64,000 nt of DNA. Source: Anaeramoeba flamelloides. Taxonomy: Eukaryota > Metamonada > Anaeramoebidae. The DNA lies in contig JANTQA010000016.1 of NCBI GenBank assembly GCA_027625915.1, positions 315,001 to 379,000 of the forward strand, written 5' to 3'. The position numbers and the translations under genes are program-made. Below the pieces are notes generated by a model. It ran no database searches, was not told the DNA's origin, and worked only from the letters and a program-made list of their open reading frames with translations. Position 1 is the first letter of the stretch. Each line of letters starts with the position of its first letter. This document shows positions 36,003 to 46,643 of the stretch, one piece after another.

Positions 36003-39000
36003 AAAAAGACGAAGAAAAATCAACAGTGGAAGAAAGCAATGTATTAAAAGCACTACAACATTATATCAAAATACACGTAAGTTTTTTTTTTTTTTTAATT
36101 TATTTTTTATTTTTATTTTCTGATTACTGTTCAAATAAATATTTTTATTTTCTTATTACTGCTAAAATAAATATTTTTATACGAAATATTTGTTTTTTTT
36201 TATTTTACTTTTTTAAATGTTGTATCTTGTTGTACAATTAATAGAATTATTCAAAAGTAGACGAATGGGAACAAGAAAAAATTAAGGTTAAGGATGAACA
36301 TTTTAATGAGGTGAAAAAAATTGAATTATATTCACATGGAAACAAAATTAAAAAATCCAAAAATAAAAAACAAGTAAAATCACAACCAACATTTGTTATA
36401 CAAGAATATTCTCCAAAGGCATTTTATCATTTAAGAATTCATTATGATATATCACCATTAATCTTCGAAGAAAGTATCTGCGATGAAAAAAGTAAGATTT
36501 ATTTTTTAACTCTTAAACAAAATTTTAAATATTTTTAAACGTTACATTTTTTATATATTGCGAAAATAATAAAGCCAGTATTTATAATCAATTTCAAAGC
36601 ATAATTGGGTAAAATTAGGAAATGGAAAAAAAATAGAATCTTGATTTGTTCTTTCAATGGTTTTTTTGAGGCTTTTTCTTAAATATATATATATATATAT
36701 ATATCCCTCCTTTTTTTAAAATTAGTATTTTTAAAAAAATATTTTTTTTTTTTCAAGTTTGAGAGGAAAGATCATTTATTTTTAAACAATATAACTTATA
36801 CTTTTCAAATTTTTGTAATCAGGTTTTTTAAACCTCTGTTTACTTGTGAAATTTTTATTTATTTTTTTGAAGTTTGGATGTAACAAATCAAGTTTGTAAT
36901 TGAGAAATTTTTTGAATTTGGACTTCTAGAATTTAAAAATTCTTTTAAATGATTCTCTCAATTTGCTTTTGATTAAATGGCACTTTATGAAATACTTTTT
37001 TTTTAAAATTTTTCTTTTTTTTTATAATAAATTTTTTAAAATTGTACTTTTGGAAATAATTAATTTAAGAGGAGGAAATTTTTTTAATTTTTGAAAACCA
37101 TTTATTTTTAGATCACAAACTTTTATAAAGTAATAAATATGTATATCTTATCATAAGTTGCCTTAGAAATTATTGAAGATTGGTAACCCAAAAATCCAAG
37201 AAAACAAATTCAAAAATATTCTTTTTTCGAAAATCAAAAAAAGTCAAAATTTGGCATTTTAAACATATTAGACAAAAGAGTTTAACAGTTTTATCTAATT
37301 CGAATTACAAAAAGTTTTTATCATTCCCTATTTCAATCCATCATAACTCACTTGAAAAGAAATGGTTACAATGTACTATCTGAACATTTGGAATTCATCT
37401 TTTTTACAAAATTTTCTTTTAACAAATCTTTCAAAAATCCAAATTAATTTTTTTTTGTTATTATCTTTTATTAATCAAGAAAAACATTAAATTTCTTTCT
37501 TGTTGATTAAAAATAAATTTTTCTTAAATAAAAATCAGACTTTAATAATTAAATTAAGAAAAATAAAGGTTAAACAAAAAATTCATTTTGACTAATTTTT
37601 GGTTTGTTGCGACATATATAAGTTTCTTCACAAGTGTAAATGTGGAATGTTGTAAAAAATAGAGTTTCCCCAATTTTAGAGATAAATAAAGAGGTCCATG
37701 ATTTTATCTAAATTTTGATAATATTAAATATAATATCTGATTATCTTAATAAACTAATAATAATTGTAATCCAAAAATCGTTTAGTAAATAGCAATCTTT
37801 CAATTTTGAAAAAAAAAAAATCATTTTTCAAACAAAGTATTTGTGTTCACCAAAACTATTTTATATTGAAAATCCATTCAAACTCAAAAATCAAAACTGG
37901 CGTTTCGTTTACTCTTACCAAAATTTGAATAAATGCATGGAACTCTTTATTTTCTCTAAAATTAAGAAAACTCTATTTTTTACAACATTTCATATTTACA
38001 CTTGTGTTCAATAAAAAGAAATACATAAAAAAAATAATTGTGTATAATTCAACTCTTGATCTTCATGTATATGGATTATGTACCAAGATTGGAAAATCAT
38101 GGAATAATTTCCATAAAAAACAAACAATAGATAAAATTTTATTCATGCTTAAAGAACCTTTGAACATCCAATTCATCAAGGGGATGTAGATTTTTGATGA
38201 CGGCAATTTTAATTTTTTTATTTTTTAATATTCAAAAATATATACACATCTCGTACGAAAATGGTTTATTATTTAATATTTTTTATTTTTATTAGAATTA
38301 TTTTTTTTTTCTTTGTTTGAAAATGATTTTATCAAAAAAAAAAAAATTGAAGAAAATTCTGAATACAAAATTAAAAACATAAGACCGAATAAAAATATTA
38401 TGGGATCTAAGGGATTAGAGTCTAATAAGGAGAAGTATAAGATCAAACTAAGTTGTTATTGTGTGTAAATCATATTACTGATAAATGGTTCAAATGTCTC
38501 TAAAAAATCGATTAGTCAAGTAGTTATATTTATTGTTCTTATCAATTAAAAATGATCATTTGTATTAATAAAAAACCCAACAAGAATTTCAGAAAAAAAT
38601 CTGCATTTCATCACAAATTTAAAGGTTGAATTATCAATCTAAAGACTCCAAAGTTGCAAAATATCTTTCTTAAATTTGTGGTAAAATGTTGATTAATTGT
38701 TAAAAAATTTTGATTTTTTTCAAAAAATTAAATAATTAACCAATAGATTTTTTTGACAAATTATTTCTGAAATATTGGAAATATGATGATGTTACAATTT
38801 GCTTTATTAATAAGGAAACAAAACTAATCAGTCTTTGGGGTTTTATGTTGGTGATTATTGAGTTAGTCTTTGAAATTATTAAAAAATCGCAAATCGAAAA
38901 TTTTATAAAATATATGACTTAATATATGGGAATAATGTTTTTTTTTAAAGAATTTGTTTTAATGGATATAAACATCTAAATTTGATTAGAATACAGTTAA

Positions 39001-41058
39001 GGCCAACTCTTGATTCATTATTTAAATTCGATAAACACCCAGAATTTTTATTTCATATAATCGAAAAAAAAATAAAAATATTTCTCAAGTTTTATTATTT
39101 TTTAGTTTAGAAAATCAAAATAATTTAAAGATCAGTCAAATGGAATGTATATAGCTTGTTTTTTCTCAGAAATTTGATTAAATATGAAGAAAAATTTTTA
39201 TTTTAAAAAAAACAATAAAATTTAATTTTTTTCTTAAAAAAAAGACAACGCCTTTTTATTTTTTTTGTACAAATTGAAATACACACCACCTAAACAAAAC
39301 AATTTTAAAACCTAAAAAGAAAATTGATGGTAGTTTTTTCTAAGAGTTGAGAAAATGAACTTTGTATATTTTTGTTTTACTTTCTTCAATCAAAAAAAAA
39401 GAGAAGAAATATAACTACTACCAAACTTTCAAGTTATATAAGCAGTTTTCTTTCCAGAGGATATTTTTAATTTTTAAAACTCACTTTGTAACAAATTATC
39501 CCGGAAGTAAATTGCATTAATGGGTTAAAGTACATTTTCATCAATGTCTTAGAAATTTAGTTTTTTAAAGAAAATAATCACTTCGAAAAAAAGCAATTAA
39601 ATACATTTTCACCCGCTTTTCTTAAAGCTAGATATCGTTTTTGTCTTTTATAATTTGAAATTGTTAATGGTGGTTCCTTAAAAAAAAATTATTACAAAAA
39701 AAATCAATACCTTCTTATTTGTAACTAAAATTCCATAATTCAATACACTGTGTTTTCGGTACAAATCTATTTTGTATAAATCTCATATGATCAAAAAAGT
39801 AAATTACCTAAACTTTTTTAACCTTGTTTAATTCAAATTTAAACGGGTAATCTCCATTCAATACCAAATTAATAGATTTTGTTTTATGTTTTCACAAGAA
39901 GCAAAAATTGTTTCAGTTTATTATCTATGGTGTGTTTTTCTTTATTAGTTTATTGAACAAAAATTCCCATTCAATTTTTAATATTAGCAGAAGAAAATAT
40001 TATTTTTGATGTTGTTAGATTCAAATAATTAAAAAATAGAAAATAGAAAAATTGTTTCGAAACTTATTCGAATAAAAATGGAAAATAAAAATAAATCAAA
40101 AACTTTTCATAATTTCACAAATTCCGAAATTCAATTTATACATTCCTAATTTTTTATAATTTCATTTCTTGATTTTATTTTATTTTTTTAATAAAACATA
40201 TTTACTTTAAAATTGATTAATTAATTAATATCAAAAGAGGGTTTAGAGGGGATGATTCAAGATGGGGGACGTTCTGGTGCAACATTTTTCGTTAGCAAAA
40301 ATAAAAAATTTGTTGTAAAATTAATTGAAAAAAGCGAATCTTTATTATTAACACAGATTTTAAAAAAATTATACACCTATATTTTACAGAACCCAAATAA
40401 CTTACTTACACAATTTTATGGGCATTATTCAATTTCAACAATTACAGATAATTATTTTTTTATAGTTATGAATAATGTTTTTTCCACAGATTATAAAATC
40501 AATGAAGTTTATGATTTAAAAGGATCTACAATTAACCGAGGTGGAGATCGAAGGAAAAAGAATTTAAAAATTTTGAAAGATAATGATTTAAATGATAAAT
40601 TATATTTGTCAAAAAATTTAAGAAATAAATTGATTGATCAAATTTCATCAGATACAAAGTTTTTAAAATCTTTAAATATTATGGATTATTCTTTATTATT
40701 GGGAGTGCACCATTGCACTGAAAGGGAAATACAACATGAAAAAGAGGAAAATGAAAAAAGTAATAAAAAGAAAAATTCTTTAATTATCCCATTTCAAAAA
40801 ATATCAGATTTTAAAAGACATAATGGCGGTGTAAGATCACTTTTAGATGATAAGAAGAATCCGAAGCAATGTATTTATTTCTTAGGAATAATTGATTGCT
40901 TGCAGTTGTACAATGTTAAAAAAAAAGTTGAACATGGATTTAAAATAGTAAAACATCTAACAACAACAGAAATGTCAGCAGTTGATTCAAAGCTTTATGC
41001 AAAACGGTTCCTAGATTTAATTCGTAATATAACTTCTGACCCATCAGAGGAATTATAA
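36003..41058 (+). CDS. Phosphatidylinositol phosphate kinase (type I-like), 5' end unresolved
   Basis: The gene encodes a PIPK-family lipid kinase. Exons seen are 36003-36076, 36245-36491 and 40238-41058; introns are GTAAGT...TAATAG (168 bp) and GTAAGA...AAAAG (3746 bp), and all phases agree. Exon 2 holds the N-lobe start (FVIQEYSPKAFYHLR). Exon 3 holds the Gly-rich loop GGRSGATFF, the ATP-binding Lys in KFVVKLI, MNNVF, the catalytic DLKGST, MDYSLLLGVH and the metal-binding IID, then the activation loop KKKVEHGFKIVKH. Glu in that loop (type I KKLEH) predicts PI4P 5-kinase activity; the following KIVKH...YAKRFLDLI looks more like type II. Exon 1 lacks a start: the frame needs an upstream exon ending in phase 1, not found. 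The kinase would act at membranes to make PI(4,5)P2, by family knowledge. Confidence 0.9.
37629..38006. mobile_element. I-family inverted-repeat element
   Basis: It is 378 bp with terminal inverted repeats of about 65 bases: CACAAGTGTAAATGTGGAAT on the left pairs with its relative on the right, through a GTTGTAAAAAATAGAGTTT core. No target duplication could be fixed. No coding frame lies inside, so it is a MITE-like element in the PIP kinase intron. Confidence 0.75.
38395..38870 (-). repeat. N-family dispersed repeat, copy N2 (reversed)
   Basis: The reverse complement follows N1 closely through AAGAAAGATATTTTGCAACT, GATCATTTTTAATTGAT and the 20-base stretch ACTTGACTAATCGATTTTTT. It is the copy most like N1. 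Confidence 0.75.
38871..40237. other. 3' part of the PIP kinase intron
   Basis: AT-rich; no gene or repeat was identified. The last bases, ATTAATATCAAAAG, form the acceptor for exon 3. Confidence 0.5.
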
Positions 41059-41195
41059 CCATTTAATTATTAATAAAATTAGAATATCTCGTTTTCATTT
41101 TAGTTTTTGATTTTCTGTATTTATTGATTTAATTTCTGAAAATAATAATTTTATTTTTGTTTCACTATGATTTTATTTTTGAATTGCAAGTAGGT

Positions 41196-41834
41196 ATGTT
41201 CAAAATGAATTCAGAATATACATTATTGGTGTTATACTTTTATTATGGTCAAGTATTTACGATCTTTTCTCTACAGATTAAAATAATTTTTTTTTTTATA
41301 TGAAAATGGAGTTCTTTTCACTTTTATTTTTTGTTCTTTAGGAAATGTACACTTACTAGATAGAAGTAATGAAGGAAGTATTGATTTATCTGGAAATTAT
41401 TGGATTTTATTATGTTAGTAGTACATTAATAGAAATAACCAACTTTTACGAAAATCTAATAGAGTAGATATCTACTTTGAGGAACTTTTTTAGTTATTGA
41501 TAATTGAGGTTGGAAAATGTAATTTAATTTTTTCCAAAAAAAAAAAAAAAAAAACAATTATTTTAGTCTTTAGATAAAAGAAGTTTATAACCTAACCTTG
41601 ATAAATGTAAGATATTGGTAACATATATCCAGAACTCATATAAGGCTTGATAATTAAATTTGTTTTGTTAAAAAATCTTTAATTCAAGTTTTTGTTTGAT
41701 TTATTGTTGTGTAATATGTAATATGAATACTAATATAACTTTTAGATTTATCTCTAAAATTGAACCAAGAAGAAAAGGAAAACTATATAAATAAGGTCTC
41801 TAAAAAGATTATTACCATTGTGGAAAAAAAGTAA
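41196..41834 (+). CDS. Short putative gene, two or three exons
   Basis: Two segments are strongly coding-like and join in phase: 41342-41413 (acceptor TTCTTTAG, donor GTTAGT; NVHLLDRSNEGSIDLSGNYW) and 41746-41834 (acceptor ACTTTTAG; LSLKLNQEEKENYINKVSKK, then stop). A possible first exon with ATG at 41196 runs to 41247 (MFKMNSEYTLLVLYFYYG) but its donor GTCAAG is weak. The product would be about 70 residues. No family is recognised. The last codons and the TAA lie in what seems to be the left terminal repeat of element F2. The gene starts 138 bases past the PIP kinase stop. It may also be a decayed fragment. Confidence 0.4.
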
Positions 41835-42233
41835 AACAGGAAAAAAAGTGAAACACCGTTTTTAATTGGGAACATTACTGAAAATTCAAAGTAAGATAAA
41901 TTAAAAAAAGAATAAATAAATAAATAAAGACAAAATGAAGTATTCGCCACAATAACAGTTTTTTAAATACTATCTTTAGTATTTTTTTTCTTTAATTGAT
42001 CGATTATTAAAAATTTTTTCAAAAAATTGACTATTTTTGAGATCCCCAAAACAACACCAATAATTTCGATAAATCAAGGAATTTAAATTGTTTTTGTTGG
42101 GTTGATTGAAAAAAATATAATAAGTTATTATTTTTAGTTAATTGGTTTCTTCTTTTTATTGTTTTTTACTTTTCATTTTCAGTAATTTTTATAATTAAAA
42201 ACCACGTTTCACTTTTTTTCCAAAATGATTATA
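41813..42233. mobile_element. F-family inverted-repeat element F2
   Basis: The ends pair as CATTGTGGAAAAAAAGT and the inverse of CATTTTGGAAAAAAAGTG, followed on both sides by a GTTTTTAATT and ATTACTGAAAAT region. The inner part of the repeat (TTTTTAATTGGGAACATTAC) is shared with F1. The length is about 420 bp. Boundaries are approximate. Confidence 0.6.
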
Positions 42234-42429
42234 GATTTTATTGATTATAAAATTATTAGAAGCTTGACTTAGGGTCTCAATGATAAATTATTTCAAAGAA
42301 AATTTTCATAATTTTTTTAAAAATATTTTTTTCAAAGAAAATAATAGAAATCAAAAGCAAAAGCATTACAACATTATATAATTTTGTATATTTAAAACTT
42401 CCTAAAAATAACTATTTTTTATTTATTTT

Positions 42430-43560
42430 TTTGAATTACAATATTTACTCAATAATCATCAACAAAAAACTCAAAGAATGATTAGTTTTGTTTTCTTTTG
42501 ATAAATCTAGTTTTTATATCATATTTTCCCCAGGATTTCAAAATCAATTTTCAGAATAATCTACAAGTTAATTATTGATTTTATTTTTTTAGAAAAAAAA
42601 TTAGATACTGATCTACATTTCGGGGAAAATTTAAGAAAGTTTTTTTAACTTTGGAGTACGAATATTGATGCTTCAGCCTTAAAATTTGTCTTGTAATGTA
42701 TTTTTTGATTACTAAAAAAAAAAATATATTTGACAAAAGTCAAACATTTTAGAAAGTGAGTAGAGTGGTTCAAAGAATATCAAAATTTGAAGACCTACAA
42801 CTTACATAAACTCAAAGCAGGGAAATTCAAGAAAACATCAAAATGAACACAAGAACAAAACAAACAAGACAAAATCACAACTCCTGTATAATCATTAATA
42901 ACACATGTAGAAAAGATGACAATTCCAGTAACCCAATCGCCAAAACTTATATACAATGTGATCTTTTAAAGTTGGAGTTATTTATTGGAAGAGTTTGAAA
43001 CGATCGTCGTTTTTAAGGTTAGAAAATAGTATAATATTTCTTTTTCATTTTCATAGTACTTTAACGTTCTCAAGTCTGTGTTTTTAAAAATTTCTTACTG
43101 GATTTTTCATTAAAAAAAAATAAACAGAAAATATTTTTTTGATCCCCATTGGGGAATTTTTGAATGAAAACGAATGTTCGATTTAAATAAGATTGGATAA
43201 AAAGGTTCTGAGACAATTTGGTGAATTACTTAAATGGTCTTAAATAGAAAAAGATTGAAAAAAATAAAAAAAAATTCAAAAAGAGAAAAATTCTTGTATT
43301 AAACTATCTCAAATTAATTTCAAACATATATAAAAATCATCTACTAATTTTTTTTAAATCTTCTTTCTTAATAGGTCATTAAGTTTCGATTCAATCTCGC
43401 ACTAAAAAAAATAAATATAATGATCTTTTTTTTTATTGTGTAGATAATCTTTTCGAACTGTTTTACTAAAGTATATTTTTAGAGACATTTAAAGCATATG
43501 TTACTAATACAATTAAACTCCCATTGCAGCGTATTCTAATCTTAGTTTTCTTTATGATTG
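42430..43560 (+). repeat. N-family repeat N3, split by a ~620 bp insertion
   Basis: The 5' half (about 42430-42715) aligns to the start of N1 (CTCAATAATCATCAAC, ACATTTCG) and the 3' half (about 43400-43560) to its end (TTTTTAGAGACATTT, ACTAATAC). The intervening DNA is absent from N1, N2 and N4 and contains the coding-like segment 42753-42998. Confidence 0.5.
42753..42998 (+). pseudogene. Coding-like segment with one in-frame stop
   Basis: About 80 codons of complex composition follow an acceptor-like ACATTTTAG: VVQRISKFEDLQLT, then after one TAA, REIQENIKMNTRTKQTRQNH and a stretch with NNTCRKDDNSS and YIQCDLLKLELFIGRV. An internal ATG at 42843 would give 51 residues. The local GC content is higher than the surroundings. 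No family is recognised; it looks like a truncated or decayed gene piece. Confidence 0.35.
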
Positions 43561-43703
43561 ACACTCATCCCTTAAATAAAAATTCTCTGAAAAATTAAAA
43601 TTTCATTTTTTTATTACATAATCACTTGATTTAATTAAAAAAGTTTTTCAAAGATCAATTGGGTTTATTTCATTAAATATTTGTTATTTCTCAAACAATT
43701 TTG

Positions 43704-44333
43704 ATGAAAGCAATTTTCTTAACTTCTTTAAATGCTACTCAACCAATAAAACCGAAACAAAAAGAACTAACAAAAAATTCAAAAAGAAAAAGAAAACCTT
43801 TGAATTCAAATTTCCAAAAAAACAATTACGACAAAAAAAAAAGAATAAATCAATACCAAAAACCCCAATACCAACAACCAAACCGAAGAACTTTTCGGCA
43901 ATTAAAAAAGCCAAGGGAATATTCTAAAAAATATCAAAATCAAGATTTTTATAAACCCTCGTTTAGAGACAAGAAAACAACAACAACAACAACAACAAAA
44001 ACAACAGCAAAAAAAAATATTAAAAAAAAAAAGCCAATAAAAAAAAAAATAAAAAAACCCTCAATGCCATTAGTTTTACACCCTAGCTGGCAAGCAGCCA
44101 GAGATAGAAAAAAAAACAAAAAACCTTGTGGCAAACATCTTTTTTATGAATATTCCGATGAAGAAAATGAAAAACAAAATGAAAAAGAAAAAGAAATAAA
44201 AAAAGTCAAAGAAAAAGGAAACCAAGTCTCAAAAAAAAATGAAGATAAAAAAAGCAAAAAAGAAAAACAAAACCTTAAAAAGGAGCCAAAATCAAAAAAG
44301 AAAAACATAAAACAAAGAATGAAAAAGAATTAA
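43704..44333 (+). CDS. Lys-rich protein with Bud22/SRFBP1-like C-terminal motif
   Basis: The frame of 209 codons from ATG 43704 is very rich in Lys, Gln and Asn. Its only well-ordered segment, MPLVLHPSWQAARDRKKNKK, resembles the LHPSWEA(S/K)R motif at the end of Bud22 and SRFBP1 proteins, which act in small-subunit ribosome assembly. Bud22 proteins are longer, with a helical N-terminal part, so an upstream exon is likely or this is a diverged relative. The remainder (residues 1-125 and 150-209) is basic and probably disordered. The motif match was made from memory and covers about a dozen residues; a nucleolar role is inference. Confidence 0.5.
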   Translation: MKAIFLTSLNATQPIKPKQKELTKNSKRKRKPLNSNFQKNNYDKKKRINQYQKPQYQQPNRRTFRQLKKPREYSKKYQNQDFYKPSFRDKKTTTTTTTKTTAKKNIKKKKPIKKKIKKPSMPLVLHPSWQAARDRKKNKKPCGKHLFYEYSDEENEKQNEKEKEIKKVKEKGNQVSKKNEDKKSKKEKQNLKKEPKSKKKNIKQRMKKN

Positions 44334-44762
44334 ACAATTGGAATGATAACACTGTTGTTTTTAATCAAAATTTGAGTCTACAAAACTCAAACAAATTGAC
44401 TTAAATACTTAACAATAGCTATTATTTCACATTTGTAAGAAGTGTTTGGTCACAAAATTGCAAATACTATCATACTTACTTATTGATAGATCCTATTGTA
44501 TTTTACAATAAAAATAGATCGTCATTTATTTTGTTGAAATTTTGTTATAATTTGTGTTGACACTTTAGAGTTTTATGTTCTCTATTTCTAAAAGATCCAA
44601 AATATTAAAATTAATCAAAAATGGCTTTAATTAAATTTTTTTGGAAACAAACATCTATTCGCTGATTTGTTTTCTCACAAGAATTGTTTTAAATTCAACC
44701 AAAAAGAAGAAATAAAATGAAAAATAAAAGTTTTGAAGAATCTTTATCGTAAATTTATCTTA

Positions 44763-45220
44763 CTGTAGAGAGAAAAATGTTGGACACAGAAAAATGGTTG
44801 GACAGCATTTTTAATTGGGAACATTACTGAAAATGATTTTTAATTTCAATCATTTGTGAAATAACTAAAGAAAATAACAATAATCTACTTATTAGAATAA
44901 CGATTAATGTAATTCTACTTTTTCAAAACCTTATCTCTGATACCCTAAAGCAAGTTTAAAAATTACTATTTTCAGAATTAATAGTAAACTTTACTAAAAC
45001 TTGGATTTTTGTTAAAATAGCATGATCTACTTTCGTTATCAATCATTCAAATGAGTATTCTACACAAACCACAGATTAATGAACTTTTAACACCTTTAAA
45101 CCTGGATTTATATAAAATTCACCTAGTTATCAATAGGATTTGATTTTCAATTTTACTAATGTTCCCAATTAAAAATGGTGTCCAACCATTTTTCTGTGTC
45201 CAACATTTTTCTCTCAACAG
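44763..45220. mobile_element. F-family inverted-repeat element F1, TTA-flanked
   Basis: It is 458 bp with terminal inverted repeats of about 65 bases, nearly perfect (CTGTAGAGAGAAAAATGTTG against CTGTTGAGAGAAAAATGTTG). The direct TTA on each side (44760-44762 and 45221-45223) is the three-base duplication typical of PIF/Harbinger elements. There is no transposase frame. Confidence 0.8.
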
Positions 45221-45224
45221 TTAT

Positions 45225-46130
45225 AGGGAATAGCAACCATAAAGTCAAAATTATAACTTTTATGACAATTTCAAAGAAGAGCAGAAAACCGTATTTTTTA
45301 CTTTTGTTGCTTCTTGTTGATTTTGGTTATGAAAAATTCATCGTTGAAAAATAATTTACCATTCTGGAAAAAAATTGTCAAATTGGTTTTAATTGTCAAA
45401 CAGTAGTAAATGCTCTAATTTTGAAATATTTATTAATGTCTTTTTTTGTTCATTTTAAAATAAAAATCAAGTCCTAAAATTAGATTGATTCTTGGAATCA
45501 AAATAGAATCCAGAACAACACATAAAACCCAAATTTAAACATGTTCAATTTTACCTAATTTGAAATTTAATTCTAAACACTAATAAAAGTGAATTTTTTG
45601 ATTTTTTCGGATGCTATTCTTTTTTTCCTTTCATGTGAAATTGGCTTTAAGATTTTAACAATATGTATTAATCAAGTTTGGAGTTTTTCAGTTTCATGTA
45701 TCTTGATTGATTAGTAAACAATAAGTAAAAAACTAATTGAAAAATTTTCATTTTTACTATTATTCTACAATTAAAAGAGATTGATCTGACAGTTTTTTTC
45801 CAATGATACAATTTTTTACAAAATAGTTCTTGCATTTTTTTTTTGAAACAGCAAATAAAATTCCACAATAAAGTATTAAATTGAATTGTTTGATTTGCTT
45901 TGGGAAATGTAAAATGGCTTAACTTTTCTTAATTCCCCAACATTCTATTGTGCCATTTTATCAAAAGTTTGAAAAAAAAATTTTTTTTAATTATTTTTCA
46001 ATAAAACACTGTAAATAATAAAAATCAACTATTCATGACTAAAGTAATAAATACAGTTATATGATCCTTGTGAAATTAGTAAAAAGTTGACTTTGTTTAT
46101 TTTATTTTGCGGAAGAAGTGTGAAATACAC
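45225..46130 (-). mobile_element. B-family element B2 (reversed, diverged)
   Basis: It starts GGGAATAGCAACCATAAAG, like the right end of B1. It contains the CCACAATA...AACATTCTATTGTG palindrome (45862-45955) and ends with AAATAATAAAAATCAA, CTAAAGTAATAAATA and TATGATCCTT, the reverse of the B1 left part. The right boundary is uncertain. F1 abuts its left end. Confidence 0.55.
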
Positions 46131-46643
46131 ACAGCTGATAAAATGCTTAAATTTTATTTTAACTTTTTAGTTCACTTTCCAATTTTTGAAATTATTTTTT
46201 TATAATTCAAGAAAGAATTTTATTGGTTGAAATATAGTGAAAACATATATATTAGTTGACTTAAAAGACTGTTGTAGATAAAAAAAAAAGTTTTGAAAGT
46301 GAAAAAAAAATATGCTAATTGAAGCCAAAAGTTAAAAAAAAATTTAAAGTGTCAGAATATAGTATAAATCAATTATTTTTATGGGGTAAGTTTGGAATAA
46401 AATCAGAGTTTTATTAAAAAAATATAAAAAAGTCTAAACATTTAGTCAATAATAGTGCAAATAAAAATTGGTACTTGATTAGGTTTTAAAATTTGACTTT
46501 TATACAGAGTGTAAACTGAGAAACTGGTGGCATATAAGAAGTAGAATATATTTTTTAACTTTTTTTGTTGTTGTTTTGGTGTTATATATATATATATATA
46601 TATATAAGTTTACCAAATTTTTTTTTTCATAAACTCCATTCGT
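46131..46643. other. Intergenic, AT-rich
   Basis: No feature beyond the AT microsatellite at 46583-46606 was found; the rest is low-complexity. Confidence 0.5.

Larger units (their letters stand above)
36492..40237 (+). other. 3.75 kb intron in the PIP kinase gene
   Basis: The flanking exons join as ...SICDEK-K-GLEGMIQ..., which fits the usual short gap between the N-lobe helix and the Gly-rich loop, so no exon is expected inside. The intron contains element I (37629-38006), repeat N2 (38395-38870) and two short coding-like frames (37180-37383 and 38004-38189). It is one of two giant introns in the window. Confidence 0.8.

Noticed and set aside
31394-44333. Joining the 31394 frame and the 43704 frame as one Bud22-like gene
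   Set aside because: The complete PIP kinase exons lie between them on the same strand.
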